Positions 33,710 through 45,176 of a DNA stretch of 64,000 nucleotides are shown here, one piece after another; position 1 is the first letter of the stretch; each line of letters starts with the position of its first letter. The stretch lies in NCBI GenBank assembly GCA_964036315.1, contig OZ038480.1, forward strand, positions 7,955,203 to 8,019,202, read 5' to 3'. The notes beneath the pieces are model-generated. The model was given only the letters and a program-made list of their open reading frames with translations. It made no database searches and was not told where the DNA came from. Origin of the DNA: Acanthosepion esculentum (Eukaryota > Mollusca > Cephalopoda > Sepiida > Sepiidae). The translations under genes and the position numbers were made by a program.

Positions 33710-34063
33710 GGGTGTCCATAAAGTTCGTGTGCACTTTAAAATATTTATAACTTTATTTGTATTTGCAATAGAAATAATCTGTAAAAAATGTTATAAAGTT
33801 TAATGTACCTAGTTTTAAGTATAGCTAAAATAACTAATGTGATTTCAGGCATTACGGTAAATCAGTTGGCAAATATTTTCCATGAACTGCAAAATCGTAT
33901 TACCCTTTGTATTGCTAATGATGGTGGACATGTGGAAATAAAACTTCAATAAAACCTTAACAAAATATAGATTTACTTCTTTCTAATCATTTTTATAAAT
34001 TATTTCTATCGCAAATACAAATAAAGTTATAAAATTGTTAATGTGCACACGAACTTTATGGAC

Positions 34064-34069
<6 letters not shown>
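33708..34069 (+). mobile_element. Internally deleted mariner-like element
   Basis: Terminal inverted repeats begin AGGGTGTCCATAAAGTTCGT (33709 onward) and, inverted, end at 34068. The similarity continues for about 70-80 bases per side (TTATAACTTTATTTGTATTT in both). The flanks are TA repeats, as expected for a TA-duplicating Tc1/mariner element. The centre keeps the last codons of a transposase. Size about 360 bp. Confidence 0.8.
33851..33952 (+). pseudogene. Transposase C-terminal relic (33 codons)
   Basis: Open frame to a stop at 33950-33952, reading LANIFHELQNRITLC and IANDGGHVEIKL. It resembles the last helix and GGH(F/V)E-type ending of mariner/Tc1-family transposases. The catalytic DDE/D region is missing. 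Its location, immediately inside the right terminal repeat, fits an internally deleted autonomous copy. Confidence 0.6.
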
Positions 34070-34102
<33 letters not shown>

Positions 34103-34191
34103 CAGGATTCTTTCGATTAGTGCAGCTAATTCGTACATTGGTTATTATAAAAAAGATCAATTTCCAATTATTATAATTGAACTGAAGAATG

Positions 34192-34690
34192 TATAAAAAT
34201 TTTATATTGTTGTAAAAAGAAATCTTAGATTTCGTGTATTTTTATTGCCTTTTAGGCTCAAGATATTAAATCTGGCGTGACAGATCCAAGACAGATTCGT
34301 ACGACAAATTTAATTCCCAGAACCTACAAGAATTTGCCCACGTCAAATCTCCTTCGAGCTGAGAGATCCTTTACAGATCCGTTACAACTGAGGTTTGTGT
34401 CATTTAAAAGATTATGCCTTGTGCCATATTGTAAATCATCTTACTCCAAGTTTTCCCTTATTTTCGTATTTTTGAATGGATATATTTTGTATATGAATCT
34501 GTTGGTCTCTATCAACATTTTTGGTGAATTGTATTTTTTCCTCTTTCTCAGTGGAATCTTTTTATTGCTTCCTGAAAGTGTTTACAGTGGTCGTCTTGTT
34601 TTTTAAGCTGCGCCTATTTTCGAGAGTTGCTATTTCTACCAAGTAAGTTTTGTGTCTGGCACAAAAACTTGGCATTGGTAGGAAACCATT
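34192..34690 (+). mobile_element. LTR copy 1 of a BEL/Pao-like element
   Basis: Starts TGTATAAAAATTTTATATTG, as does the copy at 38629, then TTTTAGGCTCAAGA. After a deletion of about 270 bases relative to that copy, CAGATTCGTACGAC, CACGTCAAATC and GTTACAAC follow, continuing to GCGCCTATTTTCGAGAGTTG and GGCACAAAAACTTGG. Confidence 0.65.
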
Positions 34691-34949
34691 TTTTTAATAC
34701 AGAGTTTCCCAATCTTTTCTTTGTGTCCCATTTTTGGTGTCGAACAATCTCAGGCCAAAGTAATCACAAACAGAAATTCCATAAAACAGGAAATACATTT
34801 TATTTACAAAAGAAAAATGTAGTATAAAAATATAAATAATGAATAGTGACTGCAATGCTCCTTGTGTTTATCTATAAGCTTGACAATTTGAACTTCGAAG
34901 AATTGGTTTAGCTTCAAACATAAGCCTGTTCTATATCAATCTGCTTACA

Positions 34950-35400
34950 TCAAATCAACCTACCAGATGAGAGGTCACTTACAAAACCGTTACAACTGAT
35001 GTTGGTGTCATTTAAAAGATTGTGCCTTGTGCTATATTGTAAATACCCTTACTCCTAGTTTTCCCTTATTTTTGTATTTTTTGAATGGATATATTTTGTA
35101 CATGAATCTTTTAGTCTTATCTATATTTTTGGTGAATTGTATTTTTTCCTGTTTCTGAGTGGAATCTTTTTATTTCTTTCTGAAAGTGTTATTCTGCCCA
35201 AAGAGGTGCATAAATGGAAATTATGGTGCAACTCTAGTTTTGTACTTTTCAAATTTGTAATTGGAAATAAATGTGTTGTTCGTTTTAAAATTTTGCGCAG
35301 TGGTCGTCTTGTTTTTTTTCAGTTGCGCCTATTTTCGAGAGTTGCTGTTTCTGCAAAGTTTTGTGTCCGGCACAAGAATTTGGAGTTGGTAGGAAAGCAA
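34950..35400 (+). mobile_element. LTR copy 2 (partial)
   Basis: Matches the second half of LTR copy 1: AAAACCGTTACAACTGATG through GCGCCTATTTTCGAGAGTTG and GGCACAAGAATTTGGAGTTG. It lies next to the internal region, so it may be the true 5' LTR with copy 1 as a tandem or separate LTR. Confidence 0.6.
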
Positions 35401-36155
35401 AATTTTGACATCTTACACAGAAAATGTTTTCTGTTACATTAGTGTAAACATAATTTTTATATTTGTACAAAAATAATAATATTGTCAATTCCTGAATGAA
35501 AAGAACAAAATTTGTGTTCGTCTTTACAAGTCTCTGCAGCGTTCATTTTTAAGGAATTTTTTAAAACTGTCTGGCCGGGTAAATTTTCTCGCGCCTGATA
35601 GAACTAGAAATAGATTATCAGATTAAATTCAGAAAAAAAGTCCAGTGAACTCGGATTTGAAAATTCTTTTTCGAATTTATCGGTGAATTTTAAAGATAAA
35701 ATTCTGCCGTTGACACTTCAAAAAAATCATTTAGTATTGTGAGTGAACTGAACCAAATGGGTTAATCGTGCGTTAACTTTTCAAAGTTAAACAGAATTTA
35801 TGCGTAGATTCTGTCTCATTTTTCTTGAAGATTTATTTTAAATGAAACTTCTGTGTATCCATTATTCCCGACTGGAATTCCTGTGTTAAGCGAGTGTTAA
35901 CGTTAAAATAAAGTGAAAAAAACTATGCTTAAATTTTACATTATTCTATTAAAAAAAGGTTGTTAATATCCAATGTTCCTGACTGGAGTTTTGTGTTACC
36001 GTTAAAATAGCTTGGAAATATTCTGCATAAAAAGGTGCTATTCATTCAATAAGAAAAAAAAATATTGTATTTACTGAAGTAACAAAAGTTCTATTTTTAT
36101 GAACAAATTACTTACTTTTGCTTAAGTTTAAATATCTTTGGAAGTCTCTCTAGAA
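35401..36155. other. Leader-like region of the BEL/Pao-like element
   Basis: No coding signal. It lies between the LTR and the first gag-like ATG. No primer-binding site was recognised. Confidence 0.4.
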
Positions 36156-38330
36156 ATGGAGGAGGTTTCTAGTCTGTTGAAAAAGATACGTAGATTCAAA
36201 GAAAGAATTGAGAGATCTATAAACTCGTTGAAGGCCAAAAAAAATATTCTACAAATTCATCACTCTATTTAGGAGCAAGAGATTAATTAGATGGTTGGAT
36301 ACTATGCAAAATATTAATGACCAAATTGATTATATTTACAGAGTAAGATGATTATACTTATGAAGAATTCTGAAGTGGATCTTTGGAAGAATTAGCCAAA
36401 ATATGGGAACAAACAGATGAATTATCTAGTGTCTTTCTGGTAACGCTAATTCTGAAGTTTTCTGATAATGTGGAAAATTCTGACAATGTTGTTTGATATG
36501 TTCTTTGAAATTGTTGATTCGGAATTTTCTGACGCAGATGAAATTTCCAGTTTCTTTAATAACGCTAGTTCTGAAGATTTTGATAATGTGGAAAACTCTG
36601 TTAATGTTAAGTTGTTTGGTATGTTCTTTGAAATTGATGATTTGGAAATTTCTGACGCTGCGGAAATTTCGAAGTTCTTTGATAACGTTAATTCTGAAGA
36701 TTTTTGATAATGTGGGAAATTCTGACAATGTTAATTTGTTTGATATATTCGTTGTAATTGATGATTCTGAATTTTCTGAGGCGGATGAAATTTCCAGTTT
36801 CTTTGATAACGCTAATTCTGAAGATTTTGATAATGAGGAAAATTCTGACAACGTTAAGTTGTTTGGTACATTCTTGAAATTGATAATTCAGAAATTTCTG
36901 ACGCTGAGGAAATATCATGTTTCTTTGATAACGCTAATTCTGAAGTTTTTTGAGAATGCGGAAAATTCTGTTAATGTTATGTTGTTTGGTATATTCTTTG
37001 AAATTGATGATACAGAAATTTCTGACGGTGATTAAAATTCAAGGTTCTTTGATAATGCTAATTTTAAAGCTTATTGATAATGTGAAAAATTCTGACAATG
37101 TTAAGTTTTTTGGGATATTCATTGAAATTGATGATTCGGAAATTTCTGACGCTGAGGAAATTTCCAGTTTCTTTGATAACGCTAATTCTGAAGTTTTTTG
37201 ATAATCTGGAAAATTCTCACAATGTTACATTGTTAATTTCTTTGCTATCGTCATTTTCATTTGAGGATTCGGAAATTCCTGATACTGATGAATTGTCTTT
37301 GTTAATAACGATATTTATCAAGTTTCTCATATTGTTGAAATTGAAAATTCGGAAATTTCTGACTAATGAAAATAGAGATATTTCCGACGTTAATAAAGAT
37401 TCTAATTTTTCTGACACTGATAATATATCCATAAATGTCATTCAAAATGAAAAGTCTAGGAAATATGAAGAGAATTTGTATGTAAAATTGACTTGAAAGT
37501 TGAAACAATTAAATATTTCCCTTCCAACCATGCTGTATCCATTAATGTACAGAATGATATTTCTCCTGATAAATTTGACCATATTTGTATACCTTATAGG
37601 TCTATGTTAAAATCTGAGGACCTAACAACATCCGAAATAATTTTTAATTATTCACCTAAGACAAATGAGGTCTCTTCACTAAACGAAACCGCCCACACCG
37701 GCATAAAGCTAACCGAAAACATGTTGGAACTATTGTTATTCCATATGAAAAAATATACATTTCTATCAGGTTTTTCTAAGCATAACACTTAAGGCTGAAT
37801 AATATAAGGACAAATTCTGTTTGATTTGTCACTTGGGCTCTACTGTAATTTGTGGATTTCCTGCCAATCCGTTTACATTGAATTATGTGATTAAACATAT
37901 TGTCAATAATTTTCCCAAAAATGAATTTACTCAAATGTTGAAAAGGAATTTTTATGCTGATAATTTAGTGAAAAATAGTTATTCTCCTGAAAACTTTACC
38001 AATAATCAATAGACAAAATGTGTGACGGAAACTTTAATTTGAAATCTCGTAACGCAAATAATGAAAGATGGACAATTTGTTAAACATGGTTGTTAGCTAG
38101 AGAAGGTATTAGGTTACAGATATAATCCTTCTCAAGACACCATACAATTTGCTAGTGATTCTGTTAATGAAATACCCAGATAGTATTAGCTTCGTTACCT
38201 TCTGAAAGTATTAAAACTAAAAATCAATCTGTTAAAACAAGAATTAAGGATATTAGTAAAGCTATGATGGAATCAGTGGTTAAATATTCCTAAAATTAAT
38301 TCATCAACTAAAGATTAGTCGAATGTATGC
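36156..38330 (+). pseudogene. BEL/Pao-like gag-pol remnant
   Basis: A 38-codon start (36156-36272, MEEVSSLLKKIRRFKERIER) is basic and helical and suits a gag amino terminus. An acidic tandem-repeat region (36420-37230) and an acid-rich segment to 37496 follow. A frame at 37493-37792 is unrecognised. At 37821-38012 comes FYADN (about 37949-37963), in the position of an RT YxDD box. Then, broken by stops, come KHGC.LEKVLGYRYNPSQDT and FASDSVNEIP (38080-38180), which resemble the connection segment after RT in BEL/Pao elements. Much of pol is deleted. Class assignment is moderate and based on the LG.R..P..D pattern and the long LTRs. Confidence 0.55.
36420..37230 (+). repeat. 123-bp coding minisatellite, seven units
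   Basis: The landmark TTCTTTGATAACGCTAATTC (or near variant) recurs at about 36430, 36553, 36675, 36801, 36922, 37046 and 37169, a mean spacing of about 123 bases, i.e. 41 codons. The encoded unit is acidic, reading EIDDSEISDAEEISSFFDN then ANSEDFDNVENSDNVKLFG. Single-base indels between units switch the frame, so the repeat frame is open only for one to three units at a time. Confidence 0.85.
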
Positions 38331-38628
38331 GAGAAAGGTGTAAATCCCGTATCCAATACATTTTAATCTGAAGGGCCTAAAAGACAAGCTACAATAAAAG
38401 TCAGGAAAAATTATCCTAATTCTCCTTATATTTGGCATTGAAACTGAAAACTAATGTACTCTTTTTTGTGTATAAAATTTTATATAAAAAGGTTAGAAAA
38501 ATATGAATGTAACCTTTTATTTTTGTGTATAAAATTTGTTGAAATGCATGCTTTTGTGTAAAGAAAATTAAATGAATAAAATCTAGCAATAAACTAAATT
38601 TGTTTATTGCACGTTCTCTTGAGGGGAG

Positions 38629-39448
38629 AATATAAAAATTTTATCATGTTGTAACAAAGAAATGTTAAATTTCGTGCATTTTTTATAGCCTTTTAGGCTC
38701 AAGAACCGAGATCTTGTGAATCTACTTTTTTTGAATACACCGAAGGGGATTTTACATTTGGAATTCCAATGGGAATCAAGTTTTTCTAGCACCGAAATAT
38801 TTTGGCTGGAGCTGCATTTTATGACCCCATTGAGAATAAAAAGGACTGCTATCAGGCAATATGCAAGGGGGAAAGAGAGTTAAAGAGAAAACGGCAGAGT
38901 GTCAAATTCGACCGGAGCAATTTTCACAAGACGTCACATAAAAGGACAGTCCAATGAGAGGTTCGAAATCTGACTTGAGAGACCCAAGGCAGATTCGTAC
39001 GACACATTTCACACTCCAGAACCTAGAAGAATTTGCCCACGTCAAATCCCCTTCGAGGTGAAAGATCCTTTACAGATCTGTTACAACCAAGGTTGGTGCC
39101 ATTTAAATGATTGTACCTTGTGCCATATTGTAAATTCTCTTACTCCGAGTTTTCCAATATTTTTTGTCTTTTTGAATGCATATATTTTGTATATGAATCT
39201 GTTGGTCTTATCAATATTTTTGGTGAATTGTATTTTTTCTTCTTTCTGAGTGGAATCTTTTTATTGCTTCCTGAAATTGTTATTCTGCCCAAAGAGGCGC
39301 CCAAAAGAAAAATTTAGTGCAGCCTCGTTTTGTACTTTTCAAATTTGTAATTGGAAATAAATGTGTCGTTCGTTTTAAAATTTTACGCTGTGGCCGTCTT
39401 GTTTTTTTAAGTTGCGCCTATTTTCAAGAGTTGCTGTTTCTGCAAAGT
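38629..39448 (+). mobile_element. LTR copy 3 (3' LTR) of the BEL/Pao-like element
   Basis: Starts TATAAAAATTTTATCATGTT (first base changed from the expected TG), contains the 270 bases missing from copy 1, and shares CAGATTCGTACGAC, GTTACAACCAAGG and CTATTTTCAAGAGTTGCTG with copies 1 and 2. It is cut at about 39448, where (TGT)n and (TTA)n start. Confidence 0.7.
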
Positions 39449-39461
39449 TTTGTTGTTGTTG

Positions 39462-39513
<52 letters not shown>
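39449..39513. repeat. (TGT)n(TTA)n microsatellite
   Basis: Four TTG units and about 17 TTA units separating LTR copy 3 from host segment Y. Confidence 0.95.
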
Positions 39514-39660
39514 GCGTATAAGGTTACATTGACTGAGGGCTTGAGCTTACTCGCCTTGTTCAAAAGAAATTAATAATGCCAGTTTTTGTGCGCTCTCTCA
39601 GTAACTGTAACGAAGGCTGAGTAAGTATGGTTGCATTATGAACCATATGTGGGCTATATG
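39514..39660. repeat. Host unit segment Y, copy B
   Basis: Matches 31640-31785 and runs directly into segment X. Confidence 0.85.
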
Positions 39661-39663
39661 GGC

Positions 39664-39842
39664 TATATATACTGAAAAGGCAATAAATTATCTTGCACAG
39701 ACGGCCACGAGTTTACTATGAGAGATTTATTCTGTAAATAGATTCACCGTTTTTGTGGGTGATTTTTAAAACGCTATTATTGAACAAATATTTTTCTGTT
39801 CATAAGAAGAAAAATGAAAAGATAATTTACAACAGTTTTCTC

Positions 39843-39918
<76 letters not shown>

Positions 39919-39954
39919 GATTACTAAGTCTAAAGTCTATCTGTGACTCCACTG

Positions 39955-39957
<3 letters not shown>
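39664..39957. repeat. Host unit segment X, copy B
   Basis: Matches 30818-31101, including an internal (TA)n (about 39843-39914). Confidence 0.85.
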
Positions 39958-40003
<46 letters not shown>

Positions 40004-43000
40004 TCCTTTGATATCTGGCGTTTACACATTTCTTTTCCAGGGACTTAAGGCTAGAAATGGCATCATGACACTTTCCACTGCAAAAAAATAAAAATAAAAA
40101 AATTCAAAAAAATAAAATAAATTAAAAAATAATTACATAGATAAAGCCCTTCGTAAAGTGTGGGCTGTACTTGTCAGAAAATTTTTTTGTATCTCTTTGA
40201 GGCATGGACTTCCAGGGATACCTTCAATCAGCCTACTGGAATCTTTTCCAACCAGTCCAAGGGCTCCAACCACAACAAGGATTGTTGATGTTCCCATGTG
40301 CCACATTTTTGAGATTTCTATTTCAATGTCCTTGTATTTTGACAGTTTTTCGAATATCTTCAAAGATACATTGCAGACTGCAGGGACTGCCATATCAATA
40401 AGGAGGCACTTGTTTGTGGTCTTTAATAACAATGTCTGGGCGGTTGGCTTTTATTGTTCTGTCAGTGTGTATTGTGTAGTCCCATAGAATTGTAACAGGT
40501 CCTCTCTCCGTAACCGGGTCAGGGTGGTGTTCGTATCATTTTCTTTCAGTTTCCTTCCCATAGAAGTTGCAAATTTTCCAGTGCAGATATTGGCCCACTC
40601 TGTCATGCCGGGTTTTATATTCACTGGGTGCCAATATTGTGCAACCTGATACAAGATGATCAATGGCTTCTGGATATTTATCACAAAATATTCATCTTGG
40701 GCTAACACAGTATTTTAGTATATGTGCTTGATAATTCCTAGTTAACAAGCATCGGTCTTGTGCAGCAATGATGAAACCTTCAGTTTTAGCTTTCAACCCT
40801 GCACTACGTAGCCACTGATGGGTGCGGTTATTGTCTACGTCAGCTTGTTTGGTACGGGCAGTGTATTGGCAGTGTAGCGGTTTATCTTGCCATTGTTTCT
40901 TTATCTGGTCGGTCGCATTTGTCTTTGCATTCTTTTTTTTAAGTATTTTGCAGCTTCAGCCGGTGTACAGTGATGTATTTGCATTTCTGTGCCTATTTGA
41001 AATTCCATTTGAATTTGTCGGCTTCATGTTCCTTGACACATACCATCATCCAGTCTTCTGTATTTTCCAAGTATCTTTGGAGGCCAATTGTTGTACTTTT
41101 GTAGGATAGTTCTAGTTGAACTAGTCCTCTGCCTCCTTCGGATCTGGGCACATACAGGCGATCAATATCAGCTTTGGGATGATGCATGCGGTAGCAAGTG
41201 AGGAGCTTTTTCGTTTTGGCGTCCATTCGCTTAATTTCAGCTATGGTCCAATTAAGGACATTAAAGCTGTATTGCACCACAGGAACAGCCAAGGTGTTTA
41301 TGGCTGATATTCGGTTTTTTGAGTTTAGCTAGGTATTTAGTACCAGGCGTACACGCCTGTAGTACCCATTTCTTACCGTCTCCTTCATTTGGGGGTGTTG
41401 TATGCCATCTCCCTCACTAATTCCTAGGTATTTATAATCTTCATCATGCTCCAATTCTCTAATCTTCGTGGCAAAATCTAAATCTATTAAGGGTGCTTCT
41501 AAAATTCTACCTTTCTTGAATGTTACTTTAGCACATTTATCAAATCCGAAGCTCATACCTATGTCGTCACTAAAGTATTTTACAATATTAAGGAGGCCCT
41601 TCAACTCATTGACGTCTTTGGCAAAGAGTTTGAGATCTTCCATGTAGAGTAGGTGATTGTATATTTTCTTATTTATTTTGTAACCATAGCTACTATTGTT
41701 CAGTTCATGCGTAAGGGGGATTAAGGACAAACAAAACAGAAGGGGAGATAGAGAGTCTCCTTGAAAGATTCCACGTCGGATATTTAGTTGGTTGGATATG
41801 GCAGTGTCCCTGGTGTGACTAAGGTATAATTTGGTGTTCCACATTCTCATGTTGTGCTTAGGGAAATTTAATACCACAGGGGAGACTTTGTACATTTCCA
41901 AAGTCTTAAGGATCCAAGAATGTGGAACACTGTCAAAGGCTTTACGATAATCATTCGACGCTGCACTGAGATTTCTACGTCTGCTCCTGCAATTTTCCAG
42001 AATCATTTTATTTATTAGCAATTGATCTTTGCAGCCATATGAACCCCTCCTGCATCCCTTCTGTTCCAGCGGAAGAATGCTGTTTGTTTCGAAAAAGGAG
42101 TAAGCACGGTTTGTCAGGACAGACGTGATCAACTTATACGTTGTGGAGAGACATGTTATCGGTCGATAATTTTTCGGGTCGTCTGTTTCATTTGTTTTTG
42201 GTATGAGGTATGTAATACTTTCAGTAATCCATTCCGGGATTCTATTGGGATTATTTACAAGCGTTGATAATGTTTCCGCAAGTATTTTGTGGATAGACGA
42301 GAGATGATAAAGCCAGAAATTGGGAACCTTGTCATTTCCTGGAGATTTCCATTTTTGCGATTTCGTTAGAGCTTGCCAAACATCATCTGTGGATATATTT
42401 TCCCATTCTTGCAGAGGTGTATCCAACATTCGTCCTTCTTCACGTCGGATCCATTCAGCATTTGGGTTATATTCCTTCGGGCTGTTCAAAATATTTTCCC
42501 AAAATATCTGTACATTATCAATCGATGGTGGCCTTTCGACATGTATAGGTTTTTTTCTAATTTCTCTGTAAAATTTCTTACGGTCCGTTTGGAATATTTT
42601 ATTTTGGCGATAGAACCTACAACGTTTTTCGTATCGTCTTGTTCACTGTGCCTTTAGCTGAAGTTTCTGCTTCAGCATTTCCGTGGTTGGTGGAATGTCA
42701 AGTAGTGATTTAATTTTGTGTTTCCTCTTGATCTTTTTGCACTTGCGCGTGGAAATATTAGGGTTTCTGGTGAGCTCATCTAATATAGAAAGCTCACATC
42801 TGATTTGTTTTATTTCTCGTAACATTTTTGCTTTCCAAGCTGGCTCTCTATGTCTGTTAACTTTATTTATTGTCTTGACCCCAAGCTTCCGAGTCGTGGC
42901 TAAAGCTGTTGCGTATATGACGTTGTTAACTTCTGTGATGTTTCCCGGTGGTTTATCTGTTAACAGTGTTTCCAGAGCAGCGTTGTATATTTTCACAATG

Positions 43001-43826
43001 TGCGTGTTGGAATTCGTCATATGGATTTTGGGTAGCTGATCTCTCTCTGACAACTGTATGAAAGTTACTTTGCTGAGTACTTGGATGACGTGGTTTTTCG
43101 CTTCGGTGATTTCCGCTTTGTGGTTTTCAAGGAATTCTAACATAATGTACCTGGAGTCATCTTCAGAGAGATTGTCTGGAGAACTGCAGGTTGTGTTTAA
43201 GATAGAGTCTTTGATTTTATTTCCTGGGAAGTTATTTCGTATTTCATTTGTTTTAGTTTTTACCTCATCCTCTGTCACACTACTTATTTCTACATTCATC
43301 TCATTACAGTTTTTGAGTGATTGATTATAGTATTTTGTCTTATATCTAATTTTATCCTATCTATTTCTGTCTTTGAGAGTTTGTTGTTTCGCGTAATGTC
43401 CCTGCGGACATTAGAAAGCGTGTTTGGATTGAGGTTAGGTTTTATATAATTTCCTACCATACTTCTCCATAATTGGTATGTTTGATTGGTGGTGTTCTTT
43501 GCTGGGTTTTCGAGTGCAGTGAAGAAAGATGTCATCACTTGTCGATACTTTTTGCGGGTCCATTTCGTTTGTTTTCTTTTTATTAGTCGATTTGGTATTG
43601 AGTCACTTGGTCCAATGTTAGCAATAATCCGGTTTTGGTGACCTAGTGTCTCTTCGTTCGTGGGGGAGTTTGTTCCAGTAACAGATTTTTCGTCCTCAGA
43701 CTGGTTCCTCTCTGAGGGACGCGGTCCTTGTTGACCCGGGTGACGACCGATCCGGTATGAAATTTCATTCGTATTCGTTGAAATTGTTAGAGATTTGCGT
43801 TTTAACCTTGACCGACAAGGGGTAAT
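39958..43826 (-). mobile_element. Near full-length R4/Dong LINE, minus strand
   Basis: A (TAT)n tract (39958-40003) at the 3' side is followed by an element of about 3.8 kb whose 5' end (43826) matches the start of the plus-strand copy. Reading from 5': a leader and N-terminal region (43826-42643), RT (42489-41329), a linker (41292-40993), a CCHC-region remnant (about 40710-40640) and the RLE (about 40450-40133). Unlike the plus-strand copy it has no foreign insertion. The 5' flank is an A-rich run, not TAA. Frameshifts and at least one catalytic change make it inactive. Confidence 0.9.
40133..43540 (-). pseudogene. R4/Dong ORF (N-terminal, RT, RLE)
   Basis: The longest frame, 42489-41329 (386 codons), contains KWKSPGNDKVPNFWLYHL, YRPITCLS, KGCRRGSYGCKDQLLINK, motif A DYRKAFDSVPHSW, motif B GIFQGDSLSPLLF, motif C YMEDLKLFAKD (expected YMDD; the second Asp position is preceded by Glu) and GMSFGFDKC. 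Upstream frames 43538-43296 and 43299-42643 carry the N-terminal region, downstream frames the linker and the endonuclease tail (KLSKYKDIEIEISKMW, GALGLVGKDSSRLIEG). Family role: target-primed reverse transcription after nicking by the RLE. At least five frame changes and the D-to-E change argue against activity. Confidence 0.85.
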
Positions 43827-43829
43827 TTT

Positions 43830-44245
43830 TTTTTTGCTGGATGTCGGAGTAAACAGTTCGAAATTAAATGTGTCGATATAATGCTATATATACCTTTTAA
43901 ATACTATTAATAAAATAAAATAAAGAAATATACGATTATTAGAATAATTATTGTTATAAATGTTCTTATATATGTGCATGTGTGTGTGTATATATATATA
44001 TAAATTATCACAAGTATAAAATAAAATTTTATTATTATTATTATTATTGTTGCTGTCTGTTATTATTCTTGTTGTCGCTTAAAAAAATTTAACGATAAAA
44101 ACAGAAAAATTGACTAGAGGTAAAAACGAAACAAAATAACGTTATAACAGGAATGCATTTACAATAAAATTGAAATTACGTTACTTAGCAAATAAAAAAT
44201 ATTTGACGTTTTTGACGTGTGTTTATAGTTGGCAATATATATCTA
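43830..44245. other. No gene; AT-rich with short ATT and TA runs
   Basis: Contains (TG)/(TA) at about 43980-44000 and ATT at about 44031-44048. It may include the 3' UTR of the Penelope-like fragment that follows on the minus strand. Confidence 0.45.
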
Positions 44246-44545
44246 TTAGTAATCCCTTGAAGTACATTTGACATAAAGAATTACGTTCTTTTTAATTAGG
44301 GTGGCAATTGTAAAATCAAAGTCATGGCCAGTTTTGTTTCTGTGTTTTACGAGCGAGTTTAAATGGTTGTCTAAACGTAATTCCAGTTTATGTTCGTAGA
44401 TACGGGATTTTAGATTTCGAGATGTCTCGACGATATAAGTGCTTTTATATTGTAAATCATTTTCTTATATAAGTCCTTGGATCTAATTGGTGCTGGGTTG
44501 ATTTTTCTTCCTAATTAGATCTCCGATTGTTTTTACGTGGTGGTA
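44246..44545 (-). pseudogene. Penelope-like element, GIY-YIG endonuclease C-terminus
   Basis: In one frame (two stops) the minus strand reads VKTIGDLIRKKNQPSTN, then QYKSTYIVETSRNLKSRIYE, HKLELRLDNHLNSLVKH, RNKTGHDFDFTIATL and a stop at 44246. This is the pattern of the GIY-YIG nuclease of Penelope-like retroelements: YI(G)xTxRxLxxRxxEH, then KHxxxxGHxFDF. The first Gly of the usual YIGET is Val here. The RT domain is not present nearby. The ATG-less, stop-containing frame is clearly a remnant. Penelope-like elements are known carriers of hammerhead ribozymes, and two hammerhead-like motifs lie 0.4-0.7 kb away, though on the opposite strand. Confidence 0.7.
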
Positions 44546-44916
44546 AAGATGTTAGTATTAGGGGTAAATTTATTTACAAATGAGTGTCAGAGGTTACGAT
44601 TATGAATTTTGTACTGTTGATGTTAGAACTATCGTTAGTGTTTAGTTTTGGGGATTTGCGCACTTCGACATACCCATACACACTTACGAATATACATTTT
44701 CATCTGAACCCCACATAGACAAACTAGAATTATTTTACACTTACATACATAAAAGCAATATTTATGGTTTTTCAGTTGGGATTGGAAAACCATTCATTTA
44801 TTCGGAACGTCATAAATTATACTAACGTTTGTTAAACAAGTCGAGTGCAAGTGAAAGTTGATTAACCGATGAAATTAAATAACACAAAAATAAAAATACC
44901 AGAATTTCTTTCCTTT

Positions 44917-44996
44917 TTCCTCCATATCTCATTCACTGATGAAGCTTTTATGAAAGTGAAACATATTAGATTGTCAAATGCTCCCTATATGTTCTT
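44917..44996 (+). ncRNA. Degenerate hammerhead-like motif (site 2, weak)
   Basis: CTGATGA (44936-44942), stem II (44943-44957: A-U, bulged G, CTTT/AAAG around TATG), GAA (44958-44960), then ACA...TGT (A-U, C-G, A-U closing an 8-nt loop) and C17 at 44975, a GUC site. Stem I is poor next to the core: the first positions do not pair; CATT (44930-44933) can pair with AATG (44977-44980) and CATAT with ATATG further out. A (TA)n tract starts at about 45008, as at site 1. Probably decayed. Confidence 0.35.
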
Positions 44997-45004
44997 TAAC
45001 TTGT

Positions 45005-45007
<3 letters not shown>

Positions 45008-45052
<45 letters not shown>
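45008..45052. repeat. (TA)n microsatellite
   Basis: About 22 TA units between the two hammerhead-like motifs. Confidence 0.95.
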
Positions 45053-45056
<4 letters not shown>

Positions 45057-45176
45057 ATTAACTGTTTTAAAATATGTTTTTTCGATACACAGTAATAACC
45101 ATGTTTCAAAAATGGAAGCTAAAAGCTTCGAATTTAATTAAATTAAAAACATTATGTCAGTTTGTGACCCTAGCTT

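Noticed and set aside
36426..36918. Minus-strand 76-141-codon frames
   Set aside because: Antisense shadows of the 123-bp coding minisatellite.
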